Shown one piece after another: positions 56,950 to 64,000 of a DNA stretch of 64,000 nucleotides. Both the position numbers and the translations under genes were made by a program. Each line of letters opens with the position of its first letter. Position 1 is the first letter of the stretch. This DNA is from Anisus vortex. Its lineage: Eukaryota; Mollusca; Gastropoda; Planorbidae. The notes beneath the pieces are model-generated. The model ran no database searches, was not told the DNA's origin, and worked only from the letters and a program-made list of their open reading frames with translations. Location: NCBI GenBank assembly GCA_949126835.1, contig OX421508.1:11901994-11965993 (forward strand), written 5' to 3'.

Positions 56950-58878
56950 TATGTATATGTATATTTTTGTTCGATATAGGCTCTGAGGCCGTTTGACCGA
57001 TCGGTACAAACGTTAAATGTATTTGGAAACGTCCTCCGAATTTTGTTACATAATATAAACAATATTGCTTAATTCGTTAATTAAAAAAAAAAAAAAAGGA
57101 AAACAACTTAGAACTAGACTATTACTAATCACCGAATGTTAAGATTCCAAACTGAACGCCATTTCAGAAAGATGTCTGTTATAGATTAACATAAATATAT
57201 AGTATGATGAATGCAAGGAAAATGGTCTGAGGAAAATAACTCATGTAATCAAAATGTATATTAGGAATCACGAGTTATTGCCGCTGATTGAAGGCAAAGT
57301 CCTTGAAACAATTCTATGTTTCTAAGTCGTAGTTAGAAGTGCCATGTTATGTTTATTCTTGTTTTACACTATATTTGTGTGTTAAGACTGGGAGTGACAC
57401 CACGTGAGAAAGGATGATTTAAGTCAATCTACTTCAGAAGCTTAAACTGGACGAATGTGTATGAAAGTATATAGTGTGATCAAATATTGGACTTTATTAT
57501 ATTCTTGGACTTGTATTATTTCATTGTTCACGTACGGAGTTTATATGTGATTAAATAAATATATTTTTGCTGCATAGAAGTGTTATATAATCTATGATAA
57601 CTGTACATGTTATAGAGTAAAGTTACACTCAGGAAAAATATCCAATAATATAAGTAAAATAGAAACAAAAATGCAAAGTATTAATGATAAAATAATGTGT
57701 AATGGGCAAGAATAAAAGAACCATTAACAATGTCCCTTTGAAATGCAATATAATTAACATTATATGGTTTTTCGGGACTGGTTTTTCACGTTCTGCGAAA
57801 TATTATGGTGTAATTTATTTTTTTTATATAATATTTTTAACTGTTTGGTATTTGTGATTGTTTTTTTTTCCTTTTGGTAGTATTATTGTTTATTTAATAT
57901 TATTTATAAGAATTCAGAAGCTTGACGACAACAATACATATACATGTTCCAAGGCCAGCAGACCGTAAAAAAAAAAAAAAAAAAAAAATAAATACTGAAA
58001 GAAACGTTCTCAGTTTTTATTGTAATATCGTTTGTTAATTTTTATTCTCTTTTAACAAATCATATTCGTTTCTCCGTCATTTTGACGGGGAACACTCCTA
58101 GTATATATTAAAATATATATTAATGTCAAAGCAATACTTTCGTTCATGGTTTTTATAAAGAGCATTTGCAATAGGCATGACTTAGGTTTCTAGGTCACGT
58201 AACTATGTAAATAGAATCCATGATGGAGACATCGTGGAATAAAATTGTTCTTTACCATGTCTATTTTACACACAAAATATAAGGAATTTGTTTCCAATAA
58301 TCTTGATATTTAACTGTGATACTAGTCCTTAGTAGTTCGTTCACGAAGTAAACAAGATTTTTGGCTTTTATAGTTTTTCAAAAGCTACTGGGAAACATTT
58401 CACAGCCTGCCTTATGCTTTACTTTTAGATAGTAAGTTAACCTAACTTTCGACAATCGACATCTTCAAATAAATATTCTGCACTTACGGAACATATTCCA
58501 TTGATTTATAATGGTTTAAATGTTAGCTTTGAATGTTAATTTTCATCCCACGACAGTGTTTTATATATTTTTACGTCATATTGTTGAAATGGTGATATTT
58601 AAAAATAAAACTGTTATATAAAAGCATTACGGCTGTCATTGTTCGACACTGCATAAAGTAAACGAAAAACACGTCACGTGATTGCTAATGCTATGTGAAT
58701 AAATAACATATCATAAATGCGCACAACAACAACAAAAAAAAATATAAAAAAAAAAAAAAAATTATAATTTCGAAACGCAAAAACAAATACTTTATTTTCT
58801 GTAGTAATTTGGATGCTACACAATGATTTTCATATTATTATATTCCTATTTGCTAGTAATAGGCCTATTTAGTAATAT
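56950..58878. repeat. Duplicated lectin-unit flank, unit C
   Basis: Paralogue of 1470-2749, closer to unit A than to unit B, interrupted by the solo LTR at 57177-57729. A-runs lie at 57968-57988 and 58746-58760. Confidence 0.8.
57177..57729 (+). mobile_element. Solo LTR, family 3 (553 bp)
   Basis: Starts TGTTATAGATTAAC and ends AAGAACCATTAACA, with the 5-bp duplication ATGTC (57172-57176 and 57730-57734). Units A (1655-1670) and B (20935-20950) lack it and show the uninterrupted AGAAAGATGTCTCTTTG or AGAATAATGTCCCTTTG. Confidence 0.92.
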
Positions 58879-59006
58879 TTAACCATGGTGCAAAATTTTT
58901 TCACAGACATAATAAGCTAAATCAGAACACACATCGTCATCTAGTAACCGCTGAGCACCCCAAAGCGTGACACAATGTTGCTTTCCCCATGCGTTATCTG
59001 GATTAC
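58879..59006 (-). CDS. C-type lectin domain, terminal exon (unit C)
   Basis: On the minus strand this encodes NPDNAWGKQHCVTLWG, LLDDDVC and YYVCE, a six-residue tail and TAA. The acceptor TTGTACAAAG and phase 1 are as in units A and B. At the EPN position it reads NPD. It is closer to the unit A exon than to unit B. Its upstream partner exon is not in the window; the LINE at 60799 interrupts the intron and the locus would continue beyond 64000. Confidence 0.82.
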
Positions 59007-59309
59007 CTTTGTACAATAAAAAGAAAAAAAAAGGAAACATTATAAATACAATGTTAAATTAAATACAAACTAATAAATAACCGAATAATTAGCTTTATAA
59101 ATAAATTGATGTATAAATTTCGTTCTTCCATTACGGGTTCATAGTCACTTAATCCCCAGACACTTAATCCCCAGACATTGAATCCTAAAACTGCAGTTTT
59201 AGGTATAGAATTTTGAAATCAGATCGAAATATAAATCATAACAAACACAAAAAAGCTAATAGTCCGATATTCAATTATTTATTTTGTTATTGAGAGTTTG
59301 TGTTTTTTA

Positions 59310-59660
59310 AATCCGTATGACAGAAAAGCTAAAGATCGGAGATAGAGAAGACGATCCATGGACTCGTAGCGCTGCACGATATTTTCCATTATCCTGGCTA
59401 ATGAAGCATACTTCTTTCTTGGACGCTGCTCTGTGCCGGTGCATGACTGCAGTACAGATGCCCTGTGCAGTTGACAATCCTTACGTAGACCATCAAGAAA
59501 TGTCCCACATTGTTGGACATGAGAAAAGAGATTGGATGGCGTGATGCCAACCCTCTACAGTGTTGTTTTTCGTGCAGCACCGACGTTTACGTCCATGTAT
59601 TTATTCCACGTTTCTGGGGGAATTAATGCTGAAGCATAGTTATCTCCTCTACCACGCTGT
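59310..59660 (-). pseudogene. Mutator-like transposase fragment (tentative)
   Basis: On the minus strand, broken frames read RGDNYASALIPPETWNKY, then NTVEGWHHAIQSLFSC, then FLDGLRKDCQLH, then RPRKKYASLARIME. The N-x-x-E-G-W-H block followed by a helical stretch is characteristic of the C-terminal part of MULE-type transposases. It occupies the place where unit A carries the truncated gypsy element. Confidence 0.5.
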
Positions 59661-60798
59661 TTGCGACCACGTGCATACATATACTCGAAGTAGGATAGCA
59701 GCTAGGGGCAATACTGAGATAAACGATTACAAAACTTTGTCCCATTTGCCCTGTTTATTTTCTTTAATCTTCAAACGTAGAAATCATCAATTGGAATATC
59801 ACAGACTAATAAATGTTCTGTTAATTAGTGTAATAGATCGTCAAAGGAGGGGTGTTACAATATTAAAGGCACTGCTCTCTCAGCCTTTCATCTGGTGAAC
59901 GGTGGGAGCACTGGATCTACCGACTGTATTAGCTTGTCGTCTAGAGGAAAGCCTTCTGTTACTGACAATATTTCTATTTTATTCCAACTCCACTTAAAAC
60001 AAGGCAACGAGGTGGTTATAAGTTATGCTAATGAAACGTCCCTTTATTTTTATCAAGAACAGACAGCCACACTCGTTCCTCAACTCCTCTCTCTGGCTCT
60101 TTCCCGAGCGCAGTCTTTTTCACACCTTTCTCTCACGGAATTTAATAGCTCTCCCTGTACATATAAGAAAGCATAACGTCACGCAAACTTACAGCCCTAG
60201 AACAGGTTAGCAAAAAGTTGTAAGTGTCCTAATCTTTAAACACTGATAAAAAATATGTAACATGTTTTTTTTTTAATTATAAAATTTACATACCCAATGA
60301 GCACACGTACTGATTGTATAATTTCAATAATAATAGGAATACAAATACTTTAAATGAATGAAATATTTGAAATTTACCATATTGAGCACTATCAAAAGAA
60401 TATAAGAATTTATAACAAAAAACTATGCATTGTAAAATTATTTAACAACGGCATAATAATCTCTGATTAAGGCCCTTAAATTGTGTCTATTTTTTTACCA
60501 AACAGTTCACTATTTATATTTAAAAAAAACACAATACGAAAAGAGCAAATTTTTAGAATTAAGACTAAACAAACCCATTGTATAAAGGTCATTAATAAAT
60601 AGTAAAAACCAAGTTTATCAAAACGCCGATATGTAGAATGATGGGGAAGAACTGGTCTTTTAGTTAATCAAAGACTTTATCAAACATTAAACAGTTTTAA
60701 TAAGAAAAATACTAAAGTTTTCTACATATTAACCAATTATATATTTCTTGCTAATGGTCGGTTATCAATTTTTGAAATTCCCTCTCGCTGTACAAGCC
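59661..60798. repeat. Lectin intron segment, unit C (matches 4800-5640)
   Basis: From 59996 the sequence follows unit A (AACAAGGCAACGAGGTGGTTA onwards) up to GTACAAGCCA at 60798, where the LINE begins. ORFs in 59560-60210 have no recognisable domain. Confidence 0.75.
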
Positions 60799-63700
60799 AA
60801 CCCAGGCCCAGTCAAGACAGTTAGAGATAAATGTAATATTTGCAGTAAGTCATGCACAGCAAAACAACGAGCCATTCAATGCGACACCTGTGATTAATGG
60901 TACCATGCTGCATGCTTGCATATGAACACCCCAATTTATATAGCGTTAGGAAATAAAGACGCCTCTTACACTGTGTACAATGTGGGTTGCCACAATTTAG
61001 TTCAGGTCTGTTTAATTCCCATGACCTGGATACTACAAACCCCTACAGTGCCTTGACAAGCCCAGAAGTTAATAACTTTGACCTAAATAAACCCTTAGCT
61101 AGATCAACACCAATTAAAACAATTAAAAAGACACTCTTTAACACTAAATCCCATAAAACTATGAATCAGCATAACCTTAAAACATTAACAATAAACTTCC
61201 AAAGCATTAAAAATAAAACAGCTGATTTGGAACTTTTAATAAATAAAGAAGAACCAGATATATATGCAGGTTCCGAAACATGGCTTAATCCAGATATATA
61301 CGTCACAGAGATATTCAATAATAATTATGCATTTTTTAGGAAAGATAGGTCAGACAGCCACGGAGGAGTCTTACTAGCCATTAAATCTACTCTAATAGCT
61401 GAAGAAATTAAAATAGAATCTAATAATAACATAGAGTCAGTCTTTTGTAAAATAAGTAGAACTAATTCAAAACCACTTATTGTAGGCAGTGTTTACAGAC
61501 CACCAAACTCAACATCAGAGTACATGACTGATCTGTGTAATCAGCTGACAAGTAATGAAACTAAATATAAAAATGCTATAATTTGGATAATGGGGGACTT
61601 CAACCTCCCTGATATAAATTGGAATAGCTACTCTATAGAAAAACAGCAAAACATAAAAGAAATAAATGAAATGTTTATCAATACCATCCAAAATCTAAAC
61701 GTAGATCAAATTAATAAAAAAACCAACAAGAAAGCATAATATACGAGATTTATTTTTAACGAACAGACCAGGACTAGTATTAGATTATGAAATAATCCCT
61801 GGACTTTCAGATCATGATATTGTCAGAGTAAATAACAAAATAAAAACCCAAATAAGCAAGAAACCTAAAAGAATAATTTATCTCTGGAATAAATGTAACA
61901 TAACAAAACTACATCAAGCAGCAATAAAATTCCAAACCAATTTTCTTACTAAATACAATATATAGTCCAGTTGAAGATATTTGGAAATTCATAAAAACCA
62001 ACTTAAAAGCAATACTGGCTGATTCGGGTGTCAACAAAACAAACATCAAATAAAATTAACAAATGTTGGTTTAACACTAAACTAAAGAAACTGTGTAAAC
62101 AAAAAGAAAATCTATTCAAAAAGTTTAAGGCAACTAATTCAATTAGACTACATAAAAAATACCTAAAAATTAAACATTTAACTCAGAAACTAAGCAAACA
62201 GCTGCAGAATGAATATGTAAACAATGTAATTTCTAAAGATAATAATAAAAACTTATACTCCTACATTAAATCAAGAAAAATGGACACTACAGGCATAGCT
62301 CCACTAAAAGGCCAAAACAATGAAACTTATAATGATAATGAAACTAAAGCTAATATCCTAAACACACACTTTGCATCATCTTTTTCAAATCCAGGTGTAA
62401 AAAGAAATCCTCATAAATTTAAACAAACTAGAAGAGATAGGAAATATAAATGTAGATGAAAAAGGCATTAAACAACTCCTAACCAACTTAAAAGTAAACA
62501 AAGCTTCTAGTCCAGATGAAATACCAGCAAGACTGCTTAAAGAACTAATTATTGAAATATCTCCAATTTTTTAAATACTTTTTCAGGCCTCTTTAAACCA
62601 GAACAAAGTGCCCAAAGATTGGAAATTAGCTAATGTAACCCCCCTTTTCAAAAAAGGAGATAAATCTGAGCCCGGATATTACAGACCTGTTTCCCTAACA
62701 AGCATTACATGTAAAATACTTGAACATATAATATATAGTAGTATAGTAAATCATCTAGACAAACTTAATGCACTGTGCCCACACTAACGTGGCTTTAGGA
62801 AAAATAGATCATGTGAGACTCAATTAATAGGCCTAATAGACGACTTGTCTAAAGGATTAGATAATAACAACCAAATTGATGCTATATTACTAGACTTTTC
62901 CAAAGCAATTGAAAAGTTCATCATTCTAGTCTAATAAAAAAACTTAAATATTTTGGCATCTCTGGTCCCTTACATCAGTGGATTCGGGACTTTCTTATAG
63001 GCAGAGAACAAACTGTGGTAATAAATGGCTCTAAGTCATCACCAATAACTGTAAACTCAGGAGTTCCACAAGGAATTGTTCCAGGACCCCTACTATTTCT
63101 AATTTATATTAATGATCTGCCAAATAGCATCAATACAGGAACAAAAGTAAGATTATTTGCAGATAATTTATAGAACAATAAAGACAGGAAAAGAAAGTGA
63201 ACTTCTACAAAAAGACCTAGATGAACTACAAAAATGGGAATCCAACTGGAGTATGTCTTTTCATCCAGAAAAATGCCAACTAATAAGAGTATCAAAGAAA
63301 AAGAAACAAATATTATCAAACTATTTCATTCATGGTAAAGAACTCAAACTAACAATGATAAGTATCTAAAATGGCAAGTTATCTTGGAACCCTCCTATTG
63401 ACGAAGTAATTAAAAAATCAAACAAAACATTAGGATTCATAAAAAGGAACTTTTACAAATGTAATAAGAATATAAAACTAAAATGATATCGCACATTAGT
63501 TAAACATATACTAGAATATGCAGCGCCTGTATGAGACCCATCAACTGAAGAAAACATAAAAAAATTAAAACAAATCCAAAAATGAGCTGCAAGGTTTATA
63601 ACCAGTCAATATTCCCAAATAACAAGAGTTACACCATTGGTCAAATCACTAAACCTAGAAACACTACAGGACAGAAAGGCAAAGAGTAAAGTAGTAATAA

Positions 63701-63994
63701 TACACAAGGCATTAAACTCTAATTTAGAAATACAACCCAATAACAACTTGTTGCAAAGCTCAGATAAACATAAAGACAAAAACACCTTCCTTGTCCCTTA
63801 TGCGAGAACAAATGCATATAAGTGCTCTTTCTTCCCGAGTGGCATTCGGGCATGGAATGGGTTGCCTGGACAAAGCAGGAAAACCAGTAACTTATCATTT
63901 AAAACATTAATAAAAATTCAAGACTAGACTCGGACCACGGATGAGCGTAGGACGCAATAATCTTCTTTATAGAAGGAGCGTCTGTAATGTATAA
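60799..63994 (+). pseudogene. LINE (family A) with PHD finger, endonuclease and RT; nearly full length, dead
   Basis: In order: a PHD-type finger (CNICSKSC at 60832, then CDTCD with a stop in place of the next residue, then WYHAACLHM); an apurinic-type endonuclease (SETWLNPDI, RKDRSDSHGGVLLA, VGSVYRPP, MGDFNLPDINW, 60987-61739, and SDHDIV at 61808 after a frameshift); a lysine-rich linker; then RT with NWKLANVTPLFKKGDK-like (about 62622-62660), YYRPVSLTS, GFRKNRSCETQLIG, SGVPQGIVPGPLLFL (63058 on) and a catalytic box altered to FADN (63156-63167). It closes with a tail ending AWNGLPGQS. Several frameshifts and stops. The 5' junction is set by unit A (GTACAAGCCAGATACGATAG at 5611-5630). The window ends in GATACG, apparently the resumed target. 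Confidence 0.88.
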
Positions 63995-64000
63995 GATACG

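Overview
The window looks like animal nuclear DNA, most likely from a mollusc or another lophotrochozoan. It is AT-rich, almost free of long ORFs, and packed with transposable elements of several classes. It has exons with consensus GT/AG splice sites, a eukaryotic tRNA-Pro gene with internal A and B boxes, and C-type lectin domain (CTLD) exons. The mollusc guess rests on general repeat style and is weak.

The backbone is a tandemly duplicated CTLD locus on the minus strand. Unit A (about 1-8300) has two CTLD exons (7082-6900 and 2874-2750) that splice in phase. Unit B (about 20890-33800) has the matching pair (33098-32916 and 22209-22064). Unit C (about 56110-60798) has only the last exon (59006-58879). 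Unit D (about 35690-37315) is an eroded flank without an exon. The units are similar enough to act as empty-site references, so several insertions can be placed to the base.

The main mobile elements are as follows. (1) A Ty3/gypsy element at 23986-30894 has 1035-bp LTRs that look identical. It encodes Gag, protease and integrase in one 1223-aa ORF, with the order integrase before reverse transcriptase known from Gmr1-like elements, but RT and RNase H are deleted. (2) A second, 5'-truncated gypsy element at 3019-4785 also ends in RNase H with no integrase after it. (3) A 4.1-kb element at 41793-45889 has 16-bp terminal inverted repeats and TTAA target duplications. It carries an exon resembling the cytosolic C-terminal domain of P2X7 receptors and sits inside the ORF of a LINE. 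(4) There are several solo LTRs with 4-5-bp target duplications, a 220-bp hAT-type MITE with an 8-bp duplication, and a tRNA-derived SINE with a 15-bp duplication. (5) Non-LTR retrotransposons of at least five kinds are present: one with a PHD finger, one with RNase H, a Jockey/CR1-like one, and two others. (6) Decayed piggyBac-like and Mutator-like transposase pseudogenes are present.

Other structure includes a ten-copy 41-bp hairpin satellite (50018-50449), a promoter-like array of CCATnTTG motifs, a CRE and four TCACTTCCGGT boxes (37620-37950), and a large inverted repeat (53585-56280). The only gene likely to be intact in the window is tRNA-Pro(AGG) at 39121-39192. The CTLD genes are partial here: their 5' exons were not found. 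No bacterial-type operon, CRISPR array or viral genome was seen.
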